Shown here piece by piece: positions 35,207 through 46,539 of a stretch of DNA of 64,000 nucleotides (its first letter is position 1; each line of letters starts with the position of its first letter). The stretch lies in assembly GCA_030248195.1 (NCBI GenBank), contig JASAND010015626.1:18469-82468 (forward strand). Direction: 5' to 3'. Both the position numbers and the translations under genes were made by a program. The DNA is from Trissonchulus latispiculum (Eukaryota; Nematoda; Enoplea; Enoplida; Ironidae). The notes under the pieces were generated by a model. That model searched no databases and was not told the DNA's origin. It worked only from the letters and a program-made list of their open reading frames with translations.

Positions 35207-35348
35207 ATAACGAATAAGGCACAACACCTTTGTCACACGGTCAAAACCTTTAAAATAAAAAAATATTAATTTTACTGAGATAACCTGAGTTTTACTGAGT
35301 ACCCCGACTAACCTAGTTTTCGTTCCAAAAATATGTACATCGTGATTA

Positions 35349-35694
35349 GGAACCATGTCAAAAATAAGGAGAAAATTCATCGTGTATACGAAAGGTTAAC
35401 ACGATATAATACGTGCAGAAATCGTGTAAGTGACGTCTGCTTCTAACGTTTTTTTAAACTTTTTCTGAAGGATCCATCCAACAAGTCTGTGCTATTAAGC
35501 AGAACTAAAAAGCTTTTATACAGAATTGCTGTACAGTTTGAAAGATTACAGCTGCCGGAATGAATAATACAAAAGCAGCAGTAAAAAGAGGTAACATAAA
35601 AACAATCGTGTTAAAATCGTGTATATTTTTCAGGAAACGTGTAAAATTAGTATGAAATAAAGCGAGTACACGATTTTATTTTTGACATGGTTCC
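35349..35694. mobile_element. PIF/Harbinger-like MITE, TSD TTA
   Basis: A 346-bp element with terminal inverted repeats GGAACCATGTCAAAAATAA at both ends and TTA flanking each side (35346-35348 and 35695-35697). The 3-bp TWA-type duplication fits PIF/Harbinger. The same terminal sequence, again preceded by TTA, appears at 43640 at the edge of the Polinton fragment. Confidence 0.75.
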
Positions 35695-35697
35695 TTA

Positions 35698-36371
35698 AAA
35701 GCCATTAAAATGCAATAATATAATTTTTGTCGAGACGAGATCACATACCTATATTACGTAATCTCCGTGATATAACTCATTTGTAGCACGGTGCATGTCA
35801 GAGCGTGCTCTCATTTATATGTAGGAACCAATCTTCAGTAGAAAAAATAGTATGAGTTATACAAGTAACATTATGCTACTAGGCATGTTCTCTGCTATCA
35901 GAGCACAAACTTTTCTCTGCAATCTAATGGCTGAATCAACAAATCAGGTAGAAACTGAGCACACTTTATATTTACGTGCTCAAAACACATTCACTGTTGG
36001 CATCATTTATGCATAAGAGGTCAAGTTTTACTGTTCACTAGGATCTCATTCTGGGAGCAGTTAGCGTGCAGACCATTGGTTTTGCTAGATAGTTTTCGCA
36101 AGATATATAACAGTGATCACGCTCAAGTACAGACTTCTCTACCATGTATTCTTGGCGATAGTAAGTAACGAACACATCACACGGATGGAGACTTAGAAAC
36201 TCAGCGACATCCAATCAATTGTTGTTATAGATACATGTGAGGTGCTTTCTTCTGAACACCTAGTCAAAACTTTGGTTAATTTGTTCTTTTATTTTAGTAA
36301 AATCTGGATTAGCACATAATAAAACATTAAATCTGATGGTCTTTATGTGATTGTCAGTAATCAGTAGATCT
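35698..36371. other. Intergenic, no gene seen
   Basis: Probably includes the 3' UTR of the minus-strand receptor paralogue. Nothing else was recognised. Confidence 0.4.
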
Positions 36372-37329
36372 CTAATACCCAGTGAATGAATACACTTTGT
36401 TACTCAGCTTTGAACACTTTAGCACGCCGACAATTCCTTGTCGGATGTCTTTACATTTTGTGAAATAGATAATGATATTGACAGCAGAGTTAGCGCTGAC
36501 CAGCACAAAGGAAACTGGAGCAACGACCTCAAATACCGTCTTAGATACCTTGCCTCTCACAGCAGACCTGATAAAGTTAGGTACTAAATCCAAGAAGAAG
36601 CTGCATACAATTATATAAGAAAGTGCCTTGGTCACCTTGCGTTGCTTTTTCTGCTTTTGTTTTAAAATATTACTTAGCTCCTTTTTGGAGCCGCACCGCA
36701 AGAAACCTAGCGCCGTCAGGTAAACGAAAACGCTGCTAAGTACTGCAATAGTCTGATACCAATTTAGTACGTTAGCTAACACCTTAGCTGCGGAAGAGCT
36801 TCCGAAGCACAATTTGGTCATTTCAGGCTGTCTTGATTTCATGTATCCTGTCACGTAGACAAAGGAGGTGAATACTGCGGATAACAGATAGGATACGGTG
36901 CTAGCCGCAATAAGCTTTTTTCGCTGATAACTTAGCATAAACAGTAATGCTTATGCCGGCCACCAATCGATCCAGTGATATAAACAATGAAAATGTGGGA
37001 ACCAATGGAGAACTGAATATGAAGCAAAAAAGATAGGCTTCTTGTAAACAGTCCCAGTAAGAAATCAGGATATTGGATTGTCCGCTTTTGATAAGATAGC
37101 CTCTTTTAATACCAGATATAAACTGGCCAATGCCGAGGATAAAATCAGCTGTAGCAAGGCTAACTGGTAAACAGTATTCTTTCTTGTGTAATGTTCGATC
37201 GGAAGAAATGCTTATAATGATTAGACCATTACCCAGAATTTGAATGATTCCTATGACTGCGTAAACCACATATATTGCAATTGAACCATATCCATCGGAA
37301 GCAGTCAACGGTTCAGACGAATTGTTCAT
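36372..37329 (-). pseudogene. Chemoreceptor-like GPCR paralogue with one frameshift
   Basis: A close paralogue of the receptor at 24316-25275, same strand, with the same seven helices, LDRLVA after TM3, third-loop basic run (KQKQKKQRKVTKAL) and NSAVNIIIYF in TM7. The start is taken at MNNSSEPL, which also holds a glycosylation sequon (NSS). The frame breaks once, just after TM4 begins, in an A-run (plus strand T6 at about 36915-36920) where the intact paralogue has five bases. A single extra base accounts for the two overlapping ORFs. Everything else is conserved, so it is either a very young pseudogene or a functional gene with a sequencing error. Confidence 0.8.
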
Positions 37330-37350
37330 GCTACGCTTTCTTATGAGCAA

Positions 37351-38187
37351 TCGGTAAACAATTGATAGAGGAGCACTAATAGTTAGATGAGAAATCAGTG
37401 AGAAACTGGGTAGGAACCATTGTTTCTTCTTAGTACAGAAGGTAATCTAAACAAAGCATATTACAATAGTTAAACGTTTCAAAAAAATAAAACACATATT
37501 CGGGCCATTTCACATTACACAGCATGCATCGCATTGTACATCCACTGCACGAATCAGTTTCGGGTACAAACCACTGCAGTTTGTATTACACTTAGTTTAC
37601 AGTTATCAATAGTGCCAACCTACTAGAGCTTCATGTTGACTGTTTAGTGGCACATTAAAGCTGTCTTGCAATTACTCAACGCAAAGACGCAGATTTGTTC
37701 ATCATCGGCTATGTGGTCAACGCACATTTTCAGGTCCACCTACAGGCTACCACCACGTAATTCTCTGACAATACTGTATTCAGCAGTTTTCCGTTTGGTA
37801 ATGCTTGTGTAATGTACTCGTGAAAAATAACGCGAAGATGCAATATTGGGCCAAAGATGAAACGGAATTTCTATATTCCCATCCATAAGCAAAGTTTAAA
37901 CTCCACAGTGTGAGCTCTATGTTCTGGACAACTGCTTGCTGTCCACTTGCAATACCTATACCCGGTTGCATGCGGTAAGTGTAAAACTTGGCAAAGGTAT
38001 TGCGTGAACGGTGTAGCTAGATAGCTTGGACTATTCTACAAGTCCGAACAACCTATTTTTGCTACCCATAATGTAGTCGAGTCTGATTTGCTACCCATAA
38101 TGTAGTCGAGTCTGATGTCGTTCAAGAAAAACCTTGTTGGTATTCCTGCTTAATAGTCGTGATTGAGGATTCAAGAACAGCTTCGGG
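37351..38187. other. Intergenic with a small tandem duplication
   Basis: No gene. A ~30-bp unit (TTTGCTACCCATAATG plus TAGTCGAGTCTGA) is duplicated in tandem at 38057-38115. Confidence 0.5.
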
Positions 38188-40109
38188 TAACGGGTGCAAC
38201 CACTTCATGCACTTCAAGATGTTTTTGTCTCTGCCATCACTGGTAAGCTGACTTCGAAGCTGAGCAGTTGTGAAGTCCGTACCTAAAAGACGGAAGTGAC
38301 TGCAGATTGTGAATGACGTGGACTGCGTGCTTTCAAATTATCTAAAAGTAAACAGAGCCCAGATTCTTGAATCTAATCAATTGCTAAACTGCAGTATGCA
38401 ACTACAAGGTTGACCAGTCAACCAAGCTTCTTCTAGATTTAGGGAGCCATTCTGCAAAGCTGGAATCATGACTGATATGGATTCGGAATTGAAGCTTGTC
38501 AATTGGATTTGCTAACTGAACACTGCAAACCATTTACTTCGTACTTTGACAAACTCACCAGTGTACAAGTGAGTGCAGATGCTAGGATTAAACTGTTGAC
38601 ATCCTTTTGCGCTTAAAAGTCTGTAACTTTATCAATTTTTTTGGAGTTGGAAAGTAACCTATGCACCACTTCGAAGATTGTCATGAGGAGTCGTAAGCGA
38701 AGCAATCTGCTGAAAAACTGCTCTAACACAGTCGCAGACTGTATTACCGTACGCCTATTGCCCTCTGATTTCTATCGATGTATGCGTGAACATACAATAA
38801 ATGTAATCGCACGCCAAAAGCCAGTCTTTGATAACATGAATATAAATTGCTTAGAACTACTTTGCGCAGTTTCAGCATCAAAGACACGATAGCACCTGTC
38901 ATCGTTTAATTAAATTTCCTCAGGCACCACCATATCAGAACAAATGGACTGCAGAAGCGAAAATATTAAGTAATAGCATGAATGACAAGAACTGCCTTGC
39001 AGAACTGCAACGGTACTACAATACTTATATATAATATAATTCTTATTCATGGAAATACTGCAGCTAGGTTTTTAGGTTTCAGATACTATTGTGAAATATT
39101 TCGTTATATTTTCTCTGATTATAACCTAAAAGTATCAAAATATAATGCTATCTTTATGAACAGCAAATGGAAAACTCTCCTTTTGTGTAAAGATTTCAGT
39201 TTCTGTAGCTAATACACAAAATTCAAGTTTGGGCGCCTACCTTAGTTCTGTTCTGACTTTTGTTGTCTGGTGGGAGGTCGGGTTTTATGTAACTTTGCCT
39301 TCCATACGTCCGGCTTCATTATTGTGAGAGTTTGGGACAGGATTGCCCGAACGCATTTAGTCCCGATTTTGTACCTTTTCCAATAATTACTAATAATTAA
39401 TAATAATTATTTTTATATTATTAATAATAATTATTTACTGGTCGACTGTTCACTGAATGAAAATTGTTTTCTCAGATGTTATGTTATGTTATTTATATTT
39501 CCCCATCATCTTGTTTTTCTTTTGTATCTTTACAATAAACTGGACATCAATTGCCATCGCGTACTTTAGTTGGTTAAGGGTAAGCGGTTTGAGGAGAATC
39601 GTTCATGCGCAGACTCACGGACCTACAGCTTGATTATTTAGTCTTTTATTTACTGCAACGTGCGTAAATTCTACACTAACCTAATTTTGCATTGTTATTT
39701 GTTTTTCAAGCCAGAAGCCTGATTGGTGACACTATGATTTAGTCAGTTCAATTTGACTAGAATTTGAATTTAACGTTTTGAGAGGATTCGAGTCCTTCCG
39801 CGGCAGCTAATGCTTTTGAACAAAATAGTATTAATTTGAATTTGGTTCCGATGACTAGAATTTTATGTTTTTCAAACTAGCATGATGCGATTCAATTTTA
39901 AATGTCTGCTCGTCCATGTAAATGTTTCTTATAAAATAATCAAAACCAAATTAACTTATCGTCTAAAAACATACCTTTGTCAATTGTATTAAAATAGCTT
40001 GTTCAGAAACTAAAAATGTCCGTATTCAATTCTAAACAAGTTTTGATGGTTGCAGTTGCATGTATGCTGGTCAACAGTACAGCATTTTTCGCATATTTTA
40101 GGAATCATA

Positions 40110-40671
40110 GGCCCTATTTCTTTAAAGATTCAACGGATCAGATTAAAATTAATCCGCATTAAAGAAATAGCACCTCGGATTAAACAGATTAAAACTTAAT
40201 CCAGTGAGTTAAACGAATTAAATGGATTAAATTTAATCCTATTTCTTTAATGCACCTAGGATTAAAATTTTAATCTAATCCTGTTACTTTATTCACACTT
40301 CGGATTAAACAATCAACGAGCTAATTTTAATCCGACCTGCTTAATCGCTGTTTCTTTAAAGATTAATTTTAATCCGTTTCATCCGTCGCCTGCATTTTCA
40401 ACTAGTTTTTAATCCTCGTGCAGCTACGCGGATTAAACGGATTAAAAGTTGGCGGATTAAAATTTTTAATCGCTATTTCTTTAATGACGGATTAAATGGA
40501 TTAAAATCAACTCGTTTAATCCGCGTATTAAAAATGGTCAGATTAAACGAGTTAATTTTAATCCTTTTAATCCGTTTAATCCTGCCTTAAAGAAATAGAA
40601 ATTAAAATTTTAATCCGGCTGATTTTTAATCCGTTTAATCCGACCAGTTTAATCTTTAAAGAAATAGGCAC
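40110..40671. mobile_element. PIF/Harbinger-like MITE inside left arm
   Basis: A 562-bp insert with ends GGCCCTATTTCTTTAAAGAT and the inverse of GTGCCTATTTCTTTAAAGAT, flanked by ATA on each side. The uninterrupted site is present in the right arm (reading AATCATAGTGACTC on the matching strand), so the insertion boundaries are known almost exactly. The interior is an array of GGATTAAA/TTTAATCC motifs in both orientations. Confidence 0.8.
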
Positions 40672-40930
40672 ATAGTGACTCAACTTTGGGCGCTTCTTTG
40701 AATTTGTTTCTTAAATTTATCTCAAAAAACCCTCCAAAGATAAAGCTTTTAGAACTTGATCAATCGAGCAAATGTTTGGCATGGGTATGCTTTCGACTTT
40801 GCCGAGCTCCTATTTTGAAAACCTTTTGATTTCGCCAAATTGTTGAGGAGGAATCCCAAATGGCGGTCATCCCGGCGTTTCACACAGTCATTCATTAGCT
40901 CGACGTTTTGTCTGGTAGGATGGCATATCC

Positions 40931-41683
40931 TTGGATATTGCTGCTAAAGTTGGTTCCTGCCAGGCATGTAATGATTATAAAGATAATCCCAAGTCCGTCA
41001 CCAAACAGAGCTTTTGGCCACCAGCAGCCCTTCCATGGGACAGGGTTCATATAGACTTTCTTGGTCCGTTCAAGAAGAAGTTGTGGTTTGTCTTGGTTGA
41101 CGCTTCTTCCGGTTGGCCAGAAATTTATCCGGTCAATGATGTTTCAACAGGCCAAACCTTGAAATGTTTAAAAGAAATCTTTGCCCGGTTTGGAATTCCA
41201 AAATTTCTGGTTTCTGACAATGGTTCCGCTTTTGTCTCCAGCACTTTCGATTCCTTTTGCCAGAAGAATGGTATCAAGCACTTCCTATCCCCTCCCTACC
41301 ACCCCAACTCTAATGAGTTGGCTGAGCGCATGGTGCGCACATTCAAAAGTTTTATGCGCCGGGCTGGCAACGATCCATGAGCGCTTCCAAAGTTCTTGTT
41401 GTCCTACAGAACCACTTCCAACCCATCTACTGACAAAAGCCCCGCCGACGTTTTAATGAATTATCCGGTGCGAACTCGTCTGTCCCTAGTCAAGTCTTTG
41501 CCGCCACTGAAAGAAGAAGAGGGTCCTAAGGCTAATTTTAACATCGGGGACAGAGTGTGGGCGCGAAATTACAGCGGTGGACCAAGATGGATAGCTGGAA
41601 TTGTTCGTGGTCAAAAAGGGAACCTGATGTGCTCAGTACAGGTGCCATCTGGTACTTGGGTTTATCCTTCGAGGGTTTTTTGA
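40931..41683 (+). pseudogene. Gypsy-type integrase/transposase with one in-frame stop
   Basis: One frame encodes an rve-type integrase core. The end of the zinc domain is visible (CQACNDYKDNP). The three catalytic acids follow: Asp in RVHIDFLGPF, Asp in FLVSDNGSAF, and Glu in SNELAERMVRTFK. The C-terminal part carries the SH3-like NFNIGDRVWARNY segment and ends PSGTWVYPSRVF. A TGA at 41378-41380 interrupts the frame after the core. The start is unclear, since the HHCC part upstream is not fully preserved. The enzyme would cut and join element ends in the nucleus. It is closest in style to Ty3/Gypsy integrases, but no protease or RT lies nearby. Confidence 0.8.
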
Positions 41684-43648
41684 GATAAATTTAAGAAACA
41701 AATTCAAAGAAGTGCCCAAAGTTGAGTCACTATGATTCCTAAAATATGCGAAAAATGCTGTACTGTTGACCAGCATACATGCAGCTGCACCCATCAAAAC
41801 TTGTTTAGAATGAATACGGACATTTTTAGTTTCTGAACAAGCTATTTTAATACAATTGACAAAGGTATGTTTTTAGACGATAAGTTAATATGGTTTTGAT
41901 TATTTTATAAGAAACATTTACATGGACGAGCAGACATTTAAAATTGAATCGCATCATGCTAGTTTGAAAAACATAAAATTCTAGTCATCGGAACCAAATT
42001 CAAATTAATACAATTTTGTTCAAAAGCATTAGTTGCCGCGGAAGGACTCGAATCCTCTCAAAACGTTAAATTCAAATTCTAGTCAAATTGAACTGACTAA
42101 ATCATAGTGTCACCAATCAGGCTTCTGGCTTGAAAAACAAATAACAATGCAAAATTAGGTTAGTGTAGAATTTACGCACGTTGCAGTAAATAAAAGACTA
42201 AATAATCAAGCTGTAGGTCCGTGAGTCTGCGCATGAACGATTCTCCTCAAACCGCTTACCCTTAACCAACTAAAGTACGCGATGGCAATTGATGTCCAGT
42301 TTATTGTAAAGATACAAAAGAAAAACAAGATGATGGGGAAATATAAATAACATAACATAACATCTGAGAAAACAATTTTCATTCAATGAACAGTCGACCA
42401 GTAAATACAGAATTATTGGAAAAGGTACAAAATCGGGACTAAATGCGTTCGGGCAATCCCGTCCCAAACTCTCACAATAATGAAGCCGGACGTATGGAAG
42501 GCAAAGTTACATAAAACCCGACCTCCCACCAGACAACAAAAGTCAGAACAGAACTAAGGTAGGCGCTCAAACTTGAATTTTGTGTATTAGCTACAGAAAC
42601 TGAAATTTTTACACAAAAGGAGAGTTTTCCATTTGCTGTTCATAAAGATAGCATTATATTTTGATACTTTTAGGTTATAATCAGAGAAAATAAAACGAAA
42701 TATTTCACAATAGTATCTGAAACCTAAAAAGCTAGCTGCAGTATTTCCATGAATAAGAATTATATTATATATAAGTATTGTAGTACCGTTGCAGTTCTGC
42801 AAGGAAGTTCTTGTCATTCATGTATGCTATAGCTTCATTTCAATCTGTTACTATTACTTAATATTTTCGCTTCTGCAGTCCATTTGCTCTGATATGGTGG
42901 TGCCTGAGGAAATTTAATTAAACGATGACAGGTGCTATCGTGTCTTTGATGCTGAAACTGCCCAAAGTAGTTCTAAGCAATTTATATTCATGTTATCAAA
43001 GACTGGCTTTTGGCGTGCGATTACATTTATTGTATGTTCACGCTTACATCGATAGAAATCAGAGGGCAATAGGCGTACGGTAATACAGTCTGCGACTGTG
43101 TTAGAGCAGTTTTTCAGCAGATTGCTTGGCTTACGACTCCTCATGACAATCTTCGAAGTAGTGCATAGGTTACTTTCCAACTCCAAAAAAATTGGTAAAG
43201 TTACAGACTTTTAAGCGCAAAATGATGTCAACAGTTTAATCCTAGCATCTGCACTCACTTGTACACTGGTGAGTTTGTCAAAGTACGAAGTAAATAGTTT
43301 CCAGTGTTCAGTTAGCAAATCCAATTGACAAGCTTCAATTCCGAATCCATATCAGTCATGATTCCAGCTTTGCAGAATGGCTCCCTAAATCTAGAAGAAG
43401 CTTGGTTGACTGGTCAACCTTGTAGTTGCATACTGCAGTTTAGCAATTGATTAGATTCAAGAATCTGGGCTCTGTTTACTTTTAGATAATTTGAAAGCAC
43501 GCAGTCCACGTCATTCACAATCTGTAGTCACTTCCGTCTTTTAGGTACGGACTTCACAACTGCTCAGCTTCGAAGTCAGCTTACCAGTGATGGCAGAGAC
43601 AAAAACATCTTGAAGTGCATGAAGTGGTTGCACCCGTTAGGAACCGTG

Positions 43649-44011
43649 TCAAAAATAAAATGTCGCCAAGTGCACATGATCAAAATCCTCTAGAAGCTGC
43701 TCATTTGCAAAGTATTCCGCCCTCGACGACAAACTAAACCCATTATTAACAATATTGGTTACTTCCGGCTTGATTAACTGATTCCCTGCCTGGTCCAAGA
43801 TTCTGCCTTTAATCAAGATAAACGAATCGTGAGGCAACAGCCAGCCATCCATATCTTTCGTAAAAAATTCAAACCTTCGTAGTTGTTGCACATTAACGTT
43901 ATTTTCCCTGTACTGAACGTACTCGTATTTGGCTGTGGAGGCTTCCTCTACTGCAGGCTCAAAAATGTTCCAGTACGGTGCCTCGACTATCTCGGACTGA
44001 ATTAGCTTCAT
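43649..44011 (-). pseudogene. Polinton major capsid protein, N-terminal fragment
   Basis: The 120 codons match the start of the double jelly-roll major capsid protein, which builds the shell of Polinton/adintovirus particles. Conserved-looking parts are DGWLLPHDSFILIKGRI and VNNGFSLSSRAEYFANEQL. Full-length relatives are several times longer, so most of both jelly rolls is missing. The frame ends in a TGA formed within the terminal repeat at 43640-43661, which means the gene was cut at the element edge. This copy cannot form capsomers. Confidence 0.72.
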
Positions 44012-44035
44012 TTTATAAAGCAGGAAAGAAAAGAA

Positions 44036-44428
44036 TCACAGATTTAGCAACTTTTGAATTATTCTTGAAGGCATTTTACATGAGGGCCTTTTCCGTATGC
44101 CCGAACCTGCAGTTAGGTTTGACAAAGCCTCCATCACCCCTGTCCTTTTTTTCGGTCCCACCTCTTCTGTCGCACTTTTCCGGCTTTGACTTTTAGTTGG
44201 CTTGTAAACTTTGTTGCTGGCGAGTTGTTCTAAATTTGAAGGATTCAAGGTTTTGTCGACAAGACGCTTCCGAAAGTCATCCTTGAGGGAATTCTTCATG
44301 TCATGGATCAGTATCTCACCGATGGGTTTCAACACACTGCTAGCAAACTGCTTGCCTTTCTGTAGCAAGAGTTTAGCCCCCGCTTTTAGCTTTGCCTTAA
44401 CCATTTCAGGTCGAAGAAAAGATTTCAC
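44036..44428 (-). CDS. Small basic Polinton-associated protein
   Basis: An intact 130-codon ORF between two capsid genes. It starts MKSFLRPEMVKAKLKAGAKLL, is very basic throughout, and ends GSGIRKRPSCKMPSRIIQKLLNL-like, that is, an Arg/Lys cluster before an amphipathic tail. Its position and composition suggest a core or minor virion protein, comparable to adenovirus core peptides and the PX protein of Polintons. I cannot confirm homology. Its frame is unbroken, unlike most neighbours. Confidence 0.5.
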   Translation of the reverse strand: MKSFLRPEMVKAKLKAGAKLLLQKGKQFASSVLKPIGEILIHDMKNSLKDDFRKRLVDKTLNPSNLEQLASNKVYKPTKSQSRKSATEEVGPKKRTGVMEALSNLTAGSGIRKRPSCKMPSRIIQKLLNL

Positions 44429-44594
44429 GACTGAACCAATTCCCTTTTCTTTGACAACATAGATTAAACGTTTCCCATATCATTTTAAAGGCCTAGATTT
44501 TTTTGTTCTCGGATGTGCAATACGTAAGTGACATGCTCATTATTGTGATTGATGCCAATGCCGCGTTGATCAGTAACCCGCATTCTGATTCTGC

Positions 44595-45221
44595 TTAGGA
44601 ATCCATCTGTTTAACCGGCACGTAAATGGGACGATTTGGTTTCTCAACCAGAAGAGAACCGGGCTGAAGCGTGGGAACAAAGGAACGAATAATGTCAGAA
44701 GATACTCCATTGTCATACGACTCAGATACGATGCTGCAGCAGATCAGGATACTGTCAATTCCATTTATAATATTCACTCGATCTTTGCCAGTCATGGATC
44801 CACTAATTAAATTGACATCGCCAAACCCCAAAATCTTTCGCAAACCTGGCGAAGCACTTAAGTCTAAGCTGTAATCTTCAACCATATTGATTGTAAGTTT
44901 CCCCGTGCTATAATTTGGAACCATATTAATGATGTTTTCATCGACGCGCTTACTGTAGAGGCACCTCTTTATCTCCTTTTCCAATGCTGGAATGTCATAC
45001 AGCCCGCCATCCATTTCAATCAAGAACGCTCGGTTGTCGTTAACGAGCAATTTAAATTCGTTGTTGTGATAACATGACGCGATATTGTACCAGCTATACC
45101 ACATTGTACAGCTGACTAAGGCAATCTCAAGATTTCTGCTGGTTACGTCTACCGGATTTGCAAAAGACATTTCAAAATCCTCTGGGCTACCTGCGCGGCT
45201 TGAATCGAGCATAATGTACAT
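44595..45221 (-). CDS. Polinton minor capsid (penton-like) protein
   Basis: An intact 208-codon ORF. Polinton pentons are single jelly-roll proteins that open with a short strand on the strain toward F-x-x-x-F-x-x-P-x-D-V and continue with a V/I-A-L segment leading to SWYNI. Here these are FEMSFANPVDV and LEIALVSCTMWYSWYNI. The C-terminus is Pro/Val-rich. The length suits a penton subunit, which fills the fivefold vertices. It lies 23 bp downstream of the DUF8207-like gene, on the same strand. It has no stop or frameshift. Confidence 0.65.
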   Translation of the reverse strand: MYIMLDSSRAGSPEDFEMSFANPVDVTSRNLEIALVSCTMWYSWYNIASCYHNNEFKLLVNDNRAFLIEMDGGLYDIPALEKEIKRCLYSKRVDENIINMVPNYSTGKLTINMVEDYSLDLSASPGLRKILGFGDVNLISGSMTGKDRVNIINGIDSILICCSIVSESYDNGVSSDIIRSFVPTLQPGSLLVEKPNRPIYVPVKQMDS

Positions 45222-45243
45222 TTATTTTGTAAGTGGAATCAGT

Positions 45244-46363
45244 TCAAAGGAACAAATTTGTCAAATAATTTTTGTGAACCTTTTTATTAATAGCCTGCGT
45301 TTCCAAAAGCTTGTCTAAAATTTCTGATATTTCGTTAACCAGATGAACGCTGCTATTACCCGCTAATTTGCTAGACATCAATAGTATCAGCCGATTCTCT
45401 AACTCTTTGCTATTCTTGTAGAACCGAATCCCGTGCAAGGCGGCACTTTTCAGACTTACGTTTCGGACAATACCAGATAGTTCAACTAATTTCTTGAAAA
45501 TACCTATGCTTTCTTGGCTGTAGAGAGTCTTGGAGTTGAATCTTTTTGTAACCAAATCCACAAAGTCACTGTCAACAGCTGTTTTCATGATCAGATCACC
45601 ATCACTGTTTCTGACAACTAGCTTATGTGAGTTTGGCAGCTGTGGATAATCAACGAATACATTGCCGAATTGCGATTCAGAATCTATGGTGTAAGGACTA
45701 ACACCGATCCCAGTCTGGATACGAGCTAGAGCTTTGTATTTAGCACTGGATCTTTTTGCGTTTTCTTGAACTCCGGTTTTTTGCAGGATCCGTTTGTACG
45801 TTAGGATATCCTGGGAATCGATAACGCCATCCTTGAGTAAATTGTTGTCTCTTATGTACTGAAACGGCGCCAGTAGTAGGTGGAGCAGTCCGCTGGTTCC
45901 AAGAAAGGTATCCGTTTTTCCATCTACAGTTAGCAATACAACGTCTTCGTTTACCAATTTTGAGAAATCTATGTTTCCCTTTTTGCCTATTTTTGATGTG
46001 CTAGGATTGACCTCTAGTGATGAAAACCGTGGATTTTTTGTGGATTGGAACACACTTTCAAGAATTTGTTGAGTGATAGAAGCCTTGGGTGGTACAGGGG
46101 GTAATGCTGGCGGAACCCATGCAGGGGGCGGAAGTGCTTGATCCGTTCCGTTCCGAGTTTGGCGTGATTGCAGAAACTATTGGTTTGCTTTGTTTTTCAT
46201 ATTCCTCTTCCTGTTGCCTTTGTGCGGTGTGAGCAGACGACACCTTGTTTTTCAAATCTCGCTTGTGTCGACTGGCGTCTTGAAATAATTTATGTTTCTG
46301 TTTTGCATAATCAGCTAACGCCTTCATGCGGTTATTGCTAACCTTCACAGTTTTCTCCGTCAT
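45244..46363 (-). pseudogene. DUF8207-like Polinton protein, one frameshift
   Basis: Two overlapping frames make one gene. The N-terminal part (46363 down to about 46130) is a Lys/Glu-rich coiled coil (ADYAKQKHKLFQDASRHKRDL). A Pro-rich linker (PPPAWVPPALPPVPPK) is read in the second frame. The globular part (from about 46050) contains a G-T-x-G-L-x-x-L-L motif and a DILTYKRILQKTG segment, typical of a protein repeatedly found in Polintons and, I believe, listed as DUF8207. Its role in the virion or in replication is unknown. The break lies near 46135-46145. Confidence 0.55.
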
Positions 46364-46539
46364 TTTAATTTCATAGAAATTAAGTAAAAAAAATTAAACT
46401 AGATTCCACTAAGTGAAAATAAACCACTTTAAATAAAGTTAAGTCAAAATAAATCCCATTAAAATAAAATTAAGACAAAATAAATCAATATAAGTTAACA
46501 TAAGCAAAATTATATTTTCACAAAAACATTTATGTTAAA
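46364..46539. promoter_or_regulatory. Divergent AT-rich spacer of Polinton
   Basis: A 176-bp spacer between the leftward capsid genes and the rightward ATPase gene. It is extremely A-rich with repeated AAATTAAG and AAAATAAA motifs, and is the only place where promoters for both arms could lie. Confidence 0.4.

Larger units (their letters stand above)
38188..43639. mobile_element. Long-inverted-repeat element with Gypsy-like integrase (Ginger-like?)
   Basis: Near-identical inverted arms run from 38188 (TAACGGGTGCAACC) to about 40750 and from about 41655 to 43639. Each is about 1.9 kb once the MITE in the left arm is removed. The loop between them contains a single integrase ORF whose last codons reach into the right arm. 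Inverted termini plus a Gypsy-type integrase without RT is the design of Ginger DNA transposons, although those usually have shorter inverted repeats. No target duplication is seen; the right flank is the Polinton fragment. Small ORFs mirrored in both arms (38641-38892 and 42935-43186; 38982-39212 and 42587-42817) match nothing I know. Confidence 0.65.

Noticed and set aside
38641..39212. Small ORFs mirrored in both inverted arms
   Set aside because: Their conservation between arms is explained by the arms being recent copies; they lack domains.
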